This document shows positions 13,591 to 20,351 of a stretch of DNA of 20,351 nucleotides, one piece after another; position 1 is the first letter of the stretch, and every line of letters starts with the position of its first letter. The stretch comes from DASVDK01 sp036381125 [NCBI: Thermodesulfobacteriota bacterium] (GTDB lineage: Bacteria > DASVDK01): positions 1-20,351 of the forward strand of contig DASVDK010000196.1 of the NCBI GenBank assembly GCA_036381125.1, read 5' to 3'. Below the pieces are notes generated by a model. That model searched no databases, was not told the origin of the DNA, and was given only the letters and a program-made list of their open reading frames with translations. The position numbers were made by a program, and so were the translations under genes.

Positions 13591-14952
13591 CTACTTGCCG
13601 GTCAGCTTCCGGATCTCGGCGGTGATGAGCTGCTCGCAGAGGTCGGGGACGACCTCCCAGGCGACCGACTCGATCACCTCCCGCGCGACCCGCGTGACGA
13701 TGGCCTCGATCTGGGCCGGCGGCAGCGTGACGCCGGCGGCCTCCAGGTCGCCCGCCAGCCCCTCGGCAGCCGCCCTGACGCGGCTCGCGAGCGCCCCCAT
13801 GGGGACCGGGGCGGCTCCCACCCGCGTCACCGACTCGACCTGCCAGTCGTCGGCGCCGTCGGCCGGGACGAGCGCGCCGTCCTCGTCGGCCTCCGGCGGG
13901 GCGGCGAGCGGGTCCTCCTCGACGGCCTCGAGCGCCTCGGCCTCGAGGGCCTCGTCGGCGACCTCCTCGAAGTCGGTCAGCTCCATCGAGTCGTCGGCGA
14001 CCTCGGCGAGGTCGGCCCCGTCGCCGATCTCGGCGACCTCGGCGAACTCCGGATCCGCGGCAAAGGCGTCCTCGTCGGGCGCCGCCTCGGCGACCTCCAT
14101 GAGCTCCGCCGCCAGCTCGCCGTTGCCGCCGAAGCCGTCGTCGGTCGAGCCGAAGCCCTCGTCGGTCGAGCCGAAGCCCTCGTCCTCCGCCACCGGCTCG
14201 AGGAGGTCCGGCGCGGCGAGCGGGTCGTCATCCCCGAACGCGTCCGCCTCGGCGGCCGGCTCGGTCGCCTCGCTCTCCGCGAAGTCGAAGGTCTGCTCCC
14301 CCTCGATGCCGGCAACGCCCGCGTCGAGGGCCGGCTCGGTCCCGGGCTCGAAGTCGGACAGGTCCCACACGTCCTCCTCGGCCCCGGATCCGTTCTGGGC
14401 GTCCCAGTCCGCGTCCCCCTCCTGGACGGCGGCCTCGGGGGCGACCTCCTCGAAGGGGCTGAAGTCGTCCAGGTTGAACGAGGAATCGGCTTCGGCCAGG
14501 TCCGGCTCGACGGCTGCCGCCGTCCGCGCCGGGGGAGGGCCCGACGCACCCGGCTGCGCCGGCGGTCGGCCGCCGGGAGTCTGCGCGCGCGATGTCAATT
14601 CGTGCACCTTGTCGATGAGGGTCTGCGACTCGAACGGCTTGGTGATGTAGCCGTCGGCGCCGACCCGGGCCATCTCGGCTTCGTCGAACGACTCGAACGT
14701 ACCGGCCAGGAGCAGCACCGGGGTGTTGCGCAGCTCCGGGTCGTGCTTCACGTACTCGCAGACTTCGTAGCCGTTCTTCCCCGGCATCACGACGTCCGCC
14801 AGGATGAGATCGGGCCTGATCCGCCTGGCCGTCTGGATCGCGTCCACGCCGTTGTCGACGGTCGTGAGCGTGAAGTCCTCGTTCGCGAACGTGATGCCGA
14901 TGACCTTCTGGATGGTGATGCTGTCATCGGCCAGCAAGAGCTTCTTCGGCAT
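13591..14952 (-). CDS. Receiver-domain protein with long acidic linker and conserved C-terminal helix (RomR-like architecture)
   Basis: A 453-residue protein. The N-terminal receiver (~3-120) has D9/D10, phosphorylation site D53 in LILADVVMP, and Lys105 in ITKPFESQ. Residues ~125-385 are a very acidic Asp/Glu/Ala-rich, presumably disordered linker (for example [18 protein letters not shown]) with a small tandem repeat of EGFGSTD. Residues ~395-453 are a conserved-looking helical end ([20 protein letters not shown]). There is no DNA-binding or enzymatic output domain, so output is probably by protein contact. The layout resembles polar regulators such as Myxococcus RomR (receiver, linker, Glu-rich end), but orthology is not shown. 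It has its own promoter (15049-15077) and a ~90-nt leader. ATG 14952 lacks a strong ribosome site, but it is the natural receiver start ([10 protein letters not shown]). Confidence 0.88.
   Translation of the reverse strand: MPKKLLLADDSITIQKVIGITFANEDFTLTTVDNGVDAIQTARRIRPDLILADVVMPGKNGYEVCEYVKHDPELRNTPVLLLAGTFESFDEAEMARVGADGYITKPFESQTLIDKVHELTSRAQTPGGRPPAQPGASGPPPARTAAAVEPDLAEADSSFNLDDFSPFEEVAPEAAVQEGDADWDAQNGSGAEEDVWDLSDFEPGTEPALDAGVAGIEGEQTFDFAESEATEPAAEADAFGDDDPLAAPDLLEPVAEDEGFGSTDEGFGSTDDGFGGNGELAAELMEVAEAAPDEDAFAADPEFAEVAEIGDGADLAEVADDSMELTDFEEVADEALEAEALEAVEEDPLAAPPEADEDGALVPADGADDWQVESVTRVGAAPVPMGALASRVRAAAEGLAGDLEAAGVTLPPAQIEAIVTRVAREVIESVAWEVVPDLCEQLITAEIRKLTGK
14140..14181. repeat. 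21-bp tandem repeat in acidic-linker receiver gene
   Basis: Two exact 21-bp units (GTCGGTCGAGCCGAAGCCCT plus C) at 14140-14160 and 14161-14181 encode EGFGSTD twice, with a partial third unit to the left. The unit length keeps the frame. Confidence 0.85.
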
Positions 14953-14989
14953 CGGATCGTCGCTCGGCTCGGGCCCGGGCTCGTCGGGG

Positions 14990-15006
14990 GGCCGCGGGTC
15001 GCGGCC
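14990..15006. other. Hairpin in leader of the acidic-linker receiver gene
   Basis: GGCCGCG (14990-14996) and CGCGGCC (15000-15006) flank a 3-nt loop, a perfect 7-bp stem about 40 nt before ATG 14952 in the predicted 5' leader. It may stabilise the leader or modulate its translation. No known riboswitch or leader-peptide pattern was recognised. Confidence 0.4.
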
Positions 15007-15048
15007 TAACCCTCGTATCTGACTGAGGTTTCGACTTCAGAGGGGTGC

Positions 15049-15077
15049 CTTGTATCACGCCCCCGGACCGGTGTCAA
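15049..15077 (-). promoter_or_regulatory. Sigma70-type promoter for the acidic-linker receiver gene
   Basis: On the minus strand TTGACA (15077-15072), a 17-bp spacer, then TACAAG (15054-15049), preceded by TGA as an extended -10. This nearly copies the promoter at 9066-9094: both start TTGACACC, both have 17-bp G-rich spacers, both end TGATA or TGATAC. The expected start is near 15042. It lies between the chrA end and the receiver gene. Confidence 0.7.
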
Positions 15078-15115
15078 TGCAATCGGGGGCGGCCTCCCCG
15101 ACGGACCGGCGCCGC

Positions 15116-16348
15116 TCATCGCCCGAGCATGGCGGCTGCCGCAGCGGCGGCGATCACGACGAGCCACGGCGGCCACTTCCAGAGCGCCAGGAGCGCGAAG
15201 GCCGTCAGCGCCAGCGCGAAGTCGACCGGCCGTCCGATCGCACCGGTCCAGACCGGGTGGTAGAGGGCGGCGAGCAGCAGGCCGACGACCGCCGCGTTGA
15301 TGCCCCGCAGCGCCGCCTGGCAGCCGGTGCGCCTGCGCAGGAGGTCCCAGAACGGGAGGGCCCCGACCACGAAGAGGAACGACGGCAGGAAGATCGCGAC
15401 CAGCGTGAGGGCCGCGCCGGCCCATCCGCCCGGTCCCGGCCGCATCAGGGCGCCCAGGTAGGCGGCGAACGTGAAGAGCGGGCCCGGGACCGCCTGGGCG
15501 GCGCCGTAGCCGGCGACGAACTCCCGGTCGGTGACCCAGCCCGGCGGCACGACCTCGGCCTGCAGGAGCGGCAGGACGACGTGGCCGCCGCCGAAGACGA
15601 GGGAGCCGACCCGGAAGAAGCTGTCGAAGACGGCGAGCGCCTCGCTCGACACGACCTGCCGCGCGACCGGCAGTCCGACGAGGAGCCCGACGAGGAGGAG
15701 CAAGGCGGCCGTACCCTGGCGGCGGGTCACCGGGAGCGGGGCGGCCGGGCTCGGCGCCAGGGGCGGCGCCGGGAGCCATCGCCACCCGACCAGCCCCGAC
15801 AGGACGATGATCGCCACCTGCCCCGCGGCCGCGGGCCAGATCGTGGCCGCGACGGCGGCGGCGATCGCCAGCGTCGCACGCGCCCGATCGGGGGCGAGAC
15901 TGCGCGCCATCCCCCAGACCGCCTGCGCGACCACCGCGACGGCCACCACCTCGAGACCGTGGAGCCATCCGGCCTGCGCGACGTCCACCGCGTGGAGGCC
16001 GTAGGCGAAGAGCACGAGGGCGACCGCCGACGGGAGGGTGAACCCGAGCCAGGCGGCGAGCGCCCCCGGCAGGCCCGCGCGGAGGACGCCCACGGCCATG
16101 CCGACCTGACTGCTCGCCGGACCCGGCAGGAACTGGCAGAGCGCGACCAGGTCGGCATAGCTCCGCTCGTCGATCCACTTGCGGCGGACGACGTACTCCT
16201 CGCGGAAGTACCCGAGGTGCGCGACCGGCCCGCCGAACGACGTGAAGCCCAGCCGCGTGGCCGCGGCGAGGACCTCTCCGAACGAGCCGCGCGCCGCCCC
16301 ATCCCCGGGCCCGCCCGGCCGCGAGACCGTCCGCACCTCACCGGTCAT
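15116..16348 (-). CDS. chrA: Chromate/anion transporter, long-chain CHR family
   Basis: A 410-residue polytopic inner-membrane protein with two homologous CHR halves. The first (~25-190) has the signature GFTSFGGPVAHLGYFREEYV, then QFLPGPASSQVGM. The second (~230-405) has FRVGSLVFGGGHVVLPLL, then AAQAVPGPLFTFAAYLGAL. The paired FGGP/FGGGH and PGP motifs are typical of ChrA, which exports chromate in characterised bacteria; many homologues have untested substrates. Roughly 10-12 hydrophobic segments are visible. It follows the padR gene by 123 nt in the same direction, and padR-chrA pairing is widespread, so PadR control is likely. ATG 16348 follows a purine-rich GAGGACGAGG stretch. Confidence 0.93.
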   Translation of the reverse strand: MTGEVRTVSRPGGPGDGAARGSFGEVLAAATRLGFTSFGGPVAHLGYFREEYVVRRKWIDERSYADLVALCQFLPGPASSQVGMAVGVLRAGLPGALAAWLGFTLPSAVALVLFAYGLHAVDVAQAGWLHGLEVVAVAVVAQAVWGMARSLAPDRARATLAIAAAVAATIWPAAAGQVAIIVLSGLVGWRWLPAPPLAPSPAAPLPVTRRQGTAALLLLVGLLVGLPVARQVVSSEALAVFDSFFRVGSLVFGGGHVVLPLLQAEVVPPGWVTDREFVAGYGAAQAVPGPLFTFAAYLGALMRPGPGGWAGAALTLVAIFLPSFLFVVGALPFWDLLRRRTGCQAALRGINAAVVGLLLAALYHPVWTGAIGRPVDFALALTAFALLALWKWPPWLVVIAAAAAAAMLGR

Positions 16349-16471
16349 CGGGCCGCCTCGTCCTCGTGCGGCTCACGGGCGTCGATCACCGTTCGCGCCC
16401 CTCCGCGTCGCCCCACCATCGGCGCTCCCGCTCTGCCGGACGTTCACCCGAGACGCCGGCCCCCTCTCGGG

Positions 16472-16804
16472 TCAGCCGCTGCCGACGACCTCGTCCACCA
16501 GCTCGCGGATCCTCGGGCGGACCTGGGCCAGCAGCCGGCGCCCCGCCGACGTGGCCCGGTAGTACTTCCGGACCCGGCCGCCGATGACCTGCTCCTCTCG
16601 GCGGACGAGGCCGGCGTCCTCCAGGGCGTGCAGCGTCGGGTAGAGGGTGCCCGGGCTCACCTGATAGCCGTGCCGCCCCAGCTCCTCGATCATCTCGAGC
16701 CCGTACACCGGGCCCTCGGCCGCGTGATGGAGGATGTGCAGCTTGATGAAGCCGACGAGGAACTCCCGCAGCACCGCTTCGGCTTCGGCTCCTGGGACTG
16801 GCAT
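16472..16804 (-). CDS. PadR-family transcriptional regulator
   Basis: A 110-residue winged-helix regulator. Residues ~12-95 match PadR: FLVGFIKLHILHHAAEGPVY, YGLEMIEEL (34-42), the recognition segment SPGTLYPTLHALEDAGLV (50-67), and RVRKYYRATSAGRRLL. ATG 16804 gives a normal-length protein with GAGGA about 9 nt upstream. A longer frame to 16912 adds 36 Arg/Pro/Gly-rich residues that look like shadow. PadR proteins are mostly repressors that respond to small molecules or stress. The neighbour suggests it controls chrA, and perhaps once controlled the multicopper oxidase remnant on the other side. A TATCG/CGATA dyad lies ~155 bp upstream. Confidence 0.9.
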   Translation of the reverse strand: MPVPGAEAEAVLREFLVGFIKLHILHHAAEGPVYGLEMIEELGRHGYQVSPGTLYPTLHALEDAGLVRREEQVIGGRVRKYYRATSAGRRLLAQVRPRIRELVDEVVGSG

Positions 16805-17350
16805 CCGTCGCGGTCCTCGTGGCGGCGACCGGCGCGGCTCCGGTCCGACCCGAGCAGGGTCGTGCACGGAGGCGATGAGCCGCTCGCTCCCGGGACCGGG
16901 GCCCGCCCCCACCCCTCCCGGGCGCCGCCCCGTCGGCCCGGCGTCCAGCCCGGAGCGGGATATCGCCTGCCGTTATCGATTCACGATATCACGATCTTGC
17001 CGCGGGAGGAGCTGCCGCGCCGCGCCCCCGGCCGACGAGGACTCTGGGCCGCGTCGTGGCCCGCGGCAGTCGGCGTGCCGGAGCCGGTCGCGCGCCGGGG
17101 ATCCCGTGGCGTCCTGGCGGCGCGCTCGCACGCATTCCGCAGACCGTCCGCGTGCCGCCGGGCCCGGAGATGCCGACTCGTGCGGCCACGACGCGCCGAG
17201 ACGCTCGAAGGAGAACGCAACGGCCGCCGAGGTGCCGACCGGCCTGGTCACGGCTTACGACCACGACGAGGCCGCGCGTCGGCGCTGGCGGGGGAGCGCG
17301 GTCACGGGGCCGCGGCGCGCCCCCGTCGGCCGCTTCACGGGAGTCGCACC
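16805..17350. other. Gene-free interval between padR and the multicopper oxidase remnant
   Basis: Several overlapping open frames exist here, but none has a recognisable domain or a convincing start. Their composition is the Arg/Pro/Ala-rich pattern of GC-rich noncoding frames. The one distinct element is an AT-rich patch at 16959-16995. The stretch probably holds the padR promoter and the decayed upstream region of the oxidase remnant. Confidence 0.5.
16959..16995. promoter_or_regulatory. AT-rich dyad, candidate PadR operator
   Basis: GATATCG (16959-16965) is mirrored by CGATATC (16984-16990). Inside it, TATCG (16974-16978) and CGATA (16984-16988) form a tight dyad with spacer ATTCA. TCACGAT occurs twice (16981-16987 and 16989-16995). 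The half-sites sit 155-190 bp upstream of padR in otherwise GC-saturated DNA. Dyads with short AT-containing half-sites are usual for PadR dimers, but this assignment is inferred. Confidence 0.45.
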
Positions 17351-17796
17351 ATGAGCACGATGACCACCGTCTGGAAGCCGACGCGGCGGCAGGTCCTGTG
17401 GGCCGGCGCGATTGCCGGCGGCGCCCTGATGGGGCCCCGCCATGCCGCTGCCGGGACCGGGGCGGACGACGCCGCCGGCGTCGCGGCGCCGCCGGGGCCG
17501 GCCGACGTCACGCTCCGGACGAGACCATCCCGATGGTCTTCGGCAAGATCACCCGGGGCCGGGACGGCTTCAACGTCTGGACGATCAACGGCCAGTCGTA
17601 CGAGGCGCACGGCGCGCCGCAGCGCCTGACGCGCGGCCGCCGCTACCGGCTGGCCTTCGACAACCGCTCCGACGACAGGCACCCCCTGCACCTGCACCGG
17701 AGCGTGTTCGAGCTGACCAGCGTCGACGGAAAGCGGACCGCGGGGGTCATGAAGGACGTGGACTACGGGTTCATGAAGGTGTTCGACGTCGTCTGA
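17351..17796 (+). pseudogene. Remnant of a Tat-exported multicopper oxidase
   Basis: ATG 17351 opens a frame with a twin-arginine-type signal, PTRRQVLWAGAIAGGALM, then ADVTLR, as at the start of mature multicopper oxidases. After about 17510 the homology jumps to another frame: DETIPMVFGKITRGRDGF, NVWTINGQSYEAHG, YRLAFDNRSDDRHPLHLHRS, then FELTSVDGKRTAGVMKDV. This is the C-terminal cupredoxin domain, ending DYGFMKVFDVV at TGA 17794-17796. Between KDV and DYGF, the segment that normally carries the HCHxQ-type copper ligands is missing. Most of the domain(s) between the signal and the C-terminal domain is also missing. The only HxH left is HLH. One out-of-frame and one in-frame deletion therefore explain the locus. 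An 87-residue product from ATG 17533 is possible but would lack key copper ligands and a signal peptide. Confidence 0.72.
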
Positions 17797-17965
17797 GGAG
17801 TGTTGGGGAGAGGCGCCACGACTCGGCCGGGTGGCTCTTCGGCATCCGGATCCTCCCCGTGCGTTTCCGGACGTTCGCCGCCACGGCCACGGCGATCCGC
17901 CCGGCCGGCGACGACGCGAGACCCGCCGGCGGCCGAGCAGCGGCGAGTCGGGTCGCTTCGAGGGC

Positions 17966-18616
17966 CTAGAGACGCTCGAAGGCGCGCACCTGCTCGTCCG
18001 GACCGATGACGACCAGCACGTCGCCCCTATCGATCCGCTCGGAGCCGTCGGGCGCGGCGATGACCTGGTTGCCCTGCTTGCGGATCGCCACCGCCGTGAC
18101 CCCGTACCTCGAGCGAAGCGCCGCCTCTCGCAGCGTCACGCCCACGAGGGGCGCGGGCGCCACGAGCTCGGCCGCCGTCACCCCCTCGCTCACCGCGAAG
18201 CGCTCGAAGACATTCGGCGTGGCGAGCCGCTCGGCCAGGCGGTAGGCCATGTCGCGCTCCGGGAAGACGACCTCCGAGGCGCCGAGGCGCCTGAGCACCT
18301 TCGCGTGGTCGAGCGTGATCGCCTTGGCGATGATCTTCCGGGCGCCCAGCTCCCGCAGGTAGAGGGTCGCGAGGATGGACGCCTCCATCTCCTGCCCCAC
18401 GCTCACGACGGTCGCATCGGCCTCGGCGATGCCCGCCTGGACCAGCGCCTCCCGGTCGCGGATGTCGGCCAGCAGGGCCTGGCTCGAGAAGGGCCGGATC
18501 TCGTGCACCCGCTCGGGGTCGCGATCGACGGCGAGCACCTCCTCGCCTCGCTCGTAGAGCGCCCGCGCGACGTTCGAGCCGAAGCGGCCGAGCCCGAGCA
18601 CGCCGAAGAACGCCAT
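17966..18616 (-). CDS. RCK-type K+ uptake regulatory subunit (KtrA/TrkA), second paralogue
   Basis: A 216-residue cytosolic gating subunit. Residues 1-~130 form the RCK_N Rossmann domain: FFGVLGLGRFGSNVARAL (GxGxFG nucleotide loop) with acidic strand end VLAVDRD, then ADATVVSVGQEMEASILATL. Residues ~140-216 form TrkA_C (APAPLVGVTLREAALRSRYG; GDVLVVIGPDEQVRAFERL). Such subunits bind ATP/ADP or NAD(H) and gate the KtrB/TrkH channel. It starts 4 nt after the first RCK gene's stop and is clearly diverged from it, so it is not a recent copy. One domain per protein favours KtrA over the duplicated E. coli TrkA. No separate promoter is seen. The 170 nt beyond its stop, up to the oxidase remnant, show no clear terminator. 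Confidence 0.92.
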   Translation of the reverse strand: MAFFGVLGLGRFGSNVARALYERGEEVLAVDRDPERVHEIRPFSSQALLADIRDREALVQAGIAEADATVVSVGQEMEASILATLYLRELGARKIIAKAITLDHAKVLRRLGASEVVFPERDMAYRLAERLATPNVFERFAVSEGVTAAELVAPAPLVGVTLREAALRSRYGVTAVAIRKQGNQVIAAPDGSERIDRGDVLVVIGPDEQVRAFERL

Positions 18617-18620
18617 GGCC

Positions 18621-19280
18621 TTACCGGACGTACCGCTGCATGGCGTCGAGGTCGGCGTCGGCGCCCATGAGGATCAGGATGTCGCTGTCCTTCACGACGA
18701 ACTCCGGCGAGGGGACGAGGCTCACGCGCTCCGGGATCACCTCCTTGACGGCGATGACCTGGACGCCGAAGCGGTTGCGTACGCGAAGCTCGCGCAGCGT
18801 CTTGCCGATGAACTCGCGCGGCGGCGCCAGCTCGACGATGGAGTACCCCTCGGTGAAGGGGAGGTAGTCCACGACGTTGCGGGCCGCGAGCTTGCGGCCG
18901 AGGCGGTTGGCCACCTCCTTCTCCGGGTGGATCACCTCCGTGGCGCCGATCTTCGCGAGGATCTTGCCGTGGTCCTCGTTGAGCGCCTTGGCGTAGATGG
19001 TCGGCGTGCCGAGCTCCTTCAGGTGAAGCACCACGAGGATCGACGCGTCGATCTTCTGGCCGAGGGAGACGATGGCGGCGTCCACCCGGCCGAGCTCGAG
19101 CGCCTCGAGCGTCTCCATCTCGGTCGCGTCGGCGAGGACCGCCTTGTGGGCGAAGTCCTTGATGGCCTGCACGACCTCCCGATTGTGGTCGACCGCGATG
19201 ACCCGCTGCCCCCGATCGTGGAGCGTCCTGGCCACGTTGAAGCCGAAGGCGCCGAGGCCGATGACGGCGAAGACCGACAC
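18621..19280 (-). CDS. RCK-type K+ uptake regulatory subunit (KtrA/TrkA), first paralogue
   Basis: A 219-residue protein of the same fold: RCK_N with VFAVIGLGAFGFNVARTL, acidic VIAVDHN, and DAAIVSLGQKIDASILVVL. TrkA_C follows (PPREFIGKTLRELRVRNRFG; KDSDILILMGADADLDAMQR). It lies 73 nt downstream of ktrB and directly upstream of the second RCK gene, so all three are probably one transcript. Its nucleotide loop (GLGAFG) differs from the other's GLGRFG; in KtrA-type proteins this loop contacts the nucleotide, so ligand preference may differ. ATG 19280 begins right at the first beta strand. Confidence 0.93.
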   Translation of the reverse strand: MSVFAVIGLGAFGFNVARTLHDRGQRVIAVDHNREVVQAIKDFAHKAVLADATEMETLEALELGRVDAAIVSLGQKIDASILVVLHLKELGTPTIYAKALNEDHGKILAKIGATEVIHPEKEVANRLGRKLAARNVVDYLPFTEGYSIVELAPPREFIGKTLRELRVRNRFGVQVIAVKEVIPERVSLVPSPEFVVKDSDILILMGADADLDAMQRYVR

Positions 19281-19306
19281 CCGTTCCCCCCCGAGCGACG
19301 CGCCCG

Positions 19307-19341
19307 CCCCCGGCGCCGGCCCGCACGGGCGGCGCCGGGGG
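19307..19341. other. Strong hairpin between ktrB and the first RCK gene
   Basis: CCCCCGGCGCCG (19307-19318) pairs perfectly with CGGCGCCGGGGG (19330-19341). An inner CCC/GGG pair extends the stem towards the loop. No T-run follows, so it is more likely an RNA-processing, stability or attenuation element inside the operon than a full terminator. Confidence 0.6.
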
Positions 19342-19353
19342 CCCGGCGGCCAC

Positions 19354-20351
19354 TTACCCTACCACGACCGGCTCTTCCGGGTACTGGAACCGCCCGCGGG
19401 CCGGCCGCGAGAGGCCGAGCGTCAGCGTGAGCGGGCCGACCCGCCCCAGGTACATCATGGCCACGATGACGATCTTGCCCGCGTCGGAGAGCCGCGGCGT
19501 CACGCCGGTCGAGAGGCCGACGGTGCCGAACGCGCTCACCGCCTCGAAGAGCAGATCGAGGAAGAGCCCCCGCCTCGCGTCCGACACGCCGCCGTGCGCC
19601 TCGGTCACCTGCAGGGCGAGCGTCGCGGCGACGACGGCGAGCGCGGCCGCGGCCGCGAGCGTGACCGCCCGGCCGACCGTCTCGCGCGGCACGGCGTGGC
19701 GGAAGAGGTGCACCCGCTCCTCGCCCTGGAGCTGGCTCCGCACGATCCCCCAGAGGATCGCCGCCGTCGTCACCTTGATGCCGCCGCCGGTCGAGCCGGG
19801 CGCGGCGCCGATGAACATGAGCACGATCGTGAAGAAGAGGGTCGGGTTGGCGAGCCGCGCGTAGTCGAGCGTGTTGTAGCCGGCGGTCCGCGGCGTCACC
19901 GCCTGGAACCAGGCGGCCATCACCTTCGCCGGCCAGGGGAGCGCGGCGAGCGTGTTGGTGCGCTCGAGCAGGAAGAAGCCGACCATCCCGACGGCGAGCA
20001 GCAGCGCGGTCGTCGACAGGACGAGCCTCGTGTGCAGCGACAGATCCCGCTCCCGCGCCTTGCCCGTGCGACGCCCCCAGAACTCCCCGATCACGAGGAA
20101 GCCGATGCCGCCGAGGATGACGAGGCCGGGGATGACGACGTTGACCGTCGGGTCGTCCACGTAGTCGACGAGCCCCTGCGAGAAGAGGGCGAAGCCGGCG
20201 TTGCAGAAGGCGCTGACCGCGTGGAAGAGGCCGAACCAGAGCGCCCGGCCGGGCGGCATCTCGAGGGCGAAGCGGGCCGCCAGGGCGGCCGCGCCGACCG
20301 CCTCGATGACGAGCGTCGACACGAAGACCGTCGCGACGAGCCGGCGCAGGT
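19354..20351 (-). CDS. KtrB/TrkH-type K+ channel subunit, partial (N-terminus outside window)
   Basis: At least 331 residues, open through the right edge; a GTG at 20322 is internal, not the start. It is a polytopic inner-membrane protein of the Trk/Ktr/HKT superfamily. Three of the four pore-loop regions are visible: HAVSAFCNAGFALF (P2), AVTPRTAGYNT (P3), and FEAVSAFGTVGLSTGVTP (P4), each with the single conserved Gly of the selectivity filter. MFIGAAPGSTGGGIK after P3 is the typical intramembrane loop, and MMYLGRVGPLTLTL lies near the end. The protein closes with a short cytosolic tail (RFQYPEEPVVVG) as in KtrB. It is followed by two RCK genes, so it forms the K+ (perhaps Na+-dependent) uptake pore of this locus. 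The first pore loop and the promoter are outside the window. Confidence 0.94.
   Translation of the reverse strand, partial: LRRLVATVFVSTLVIEAVGAAALAARFALEMPPGRALWFGLFHAVSAFCNAGFALFSQGLVDYVDDPTVNVVIPGLVILGGIGFLVIGEFWGRRTGKARERDLSLHTRLVLSTTALLLAVGMVGFFLLERTNTLAALPWPAKVMAAWFQAVTPRTAGYNTLDYARLANPTLFFTIVLMFIGAAPGSTGGGIKVTTAAILWGIVRSQLQGEERVHLFRHAVPRETVGRAVTLAAAAALAVVAATLALQVTEAHGGVSDARRGLFLDLLFEAVSAFGTVGLSTGVTPRLSDAGKIVIVAMMYLGRVGPLTLTLGLSRPARGRFQYPEEPVVVG

Noticed and set aside
14593-14598. TTGACA on the minus strand inside the acidic-linker receiver gene
   Set aside because: It is within coding sequence and no -10-like box follows at a suitable distance.
16734-17354. A 206-codon plus-strand open frame upstream of the oxidase remnant
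   Set aside because: It overlaps the padR start antisense, has no recognisable domain and is dominated by Arg, Pro and Ser. A degraded upstream gene cannot be excluded.
15050-17629. An 859-codon plus-strand open frame across chrA and padR
   Set aside because: It is antisense shadow of chrA and padR. Only its far end, the Tat signal from 17351, is meaningful and is annotated as part of the oxidase remnant.
1-20351. tRNA, rRNA, prophage, integrase or insertion sequence genes
   Set aside because: None was recognised on reading both strands. A tRNA scan was not possible here, so a small RNA gene could still be missed.

Overview
The window is very GC-rich DNA with a strong high-GC third-position bias, so almost every gene casts long antisense shadows. 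Nearly all real genes lie on the minus strand. The gene set suggests a deltaproteobacterium-like lineage (Myxococcota, Desulfobacterota) or Methylomirabilota/Rokubacteria: an MglA-like GTPase, receiver-PATAN (DUF4388) and receiver-acidic-linker proteins, a KtrAB-type K+ uptake locus, and valS-birA-coaX packed head to tail. This placement is an inference from gene content; no rRNA or other phylogenetic marker was analysed.

Layout from left to right. (1) 1-2839: a partial RlmD/TrmA-type RNA m5U methyltransferase (minus) starts nose to nose with a plus-strand HExxH putative metallopeptidase. The metallopeptidase overlaps tail to tail with an RlmI-type 23S rRNA m5C methyltransferase (minus). (2) 2870-2994: three tandem 25-bp repeats plus inverted and partial copies of their head, filling the space between two genes. 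(3) 2990-8989: a tightly packed five-gene minus-strand operon. In transcription order it encodes a TPR protein, a HEAT-like protein with a C-terminal domain of unknown function, an MglA-like GTPase homologue, a receiver-PATAN response regulator, and a Rossmann-GAF-GAF-GAF protein with a degenerate GGDEF-like C-terminus. A good sigma70 promoter (TTGACA, 17 bp, TATACC) lies just upstream and overlaps the coaX stop codon. (4) 9091-13412: valS-birA-coaX, a housekeeping operon with short gaps. (5) 13591-14952: a receiver protein with a long acidic linker, under a second promoter of nearly the same design. (6) 15116-16804: a padR-chrA pair (PadR regulator, chromate/anion transporter), with a TATCG/CGATA dyad upstream. 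(7) 17351-17796: the remains of a Tat-exported multicopper oxidase with internal deletions and a frameshift. (8) 17966-20351: a K+ uptake locus with ktrB/trkH (partial at the window edge) and two different RCK (KtrA/TrkA) subunits.

The most interesting part is the five-gene operon. Its GTPase-like member is clearly MglA-related but lacks the P-loop lysine and the positions matching the catalytic Arg and Gln of MglA. Its last member carries a GGDEF-like fold with the signature replaced by SQTRL. Both look like enzymes turned into binding or scaffold proteins, in one cluster with TPR, HEAT, receiver, PATAN and GAF parts. No Roadblock/MglB partner is visible. The same linker peptide and its DNA repeat recur in three of the five genes, which suggests a repeat that has spread through tolerant coding linkers.
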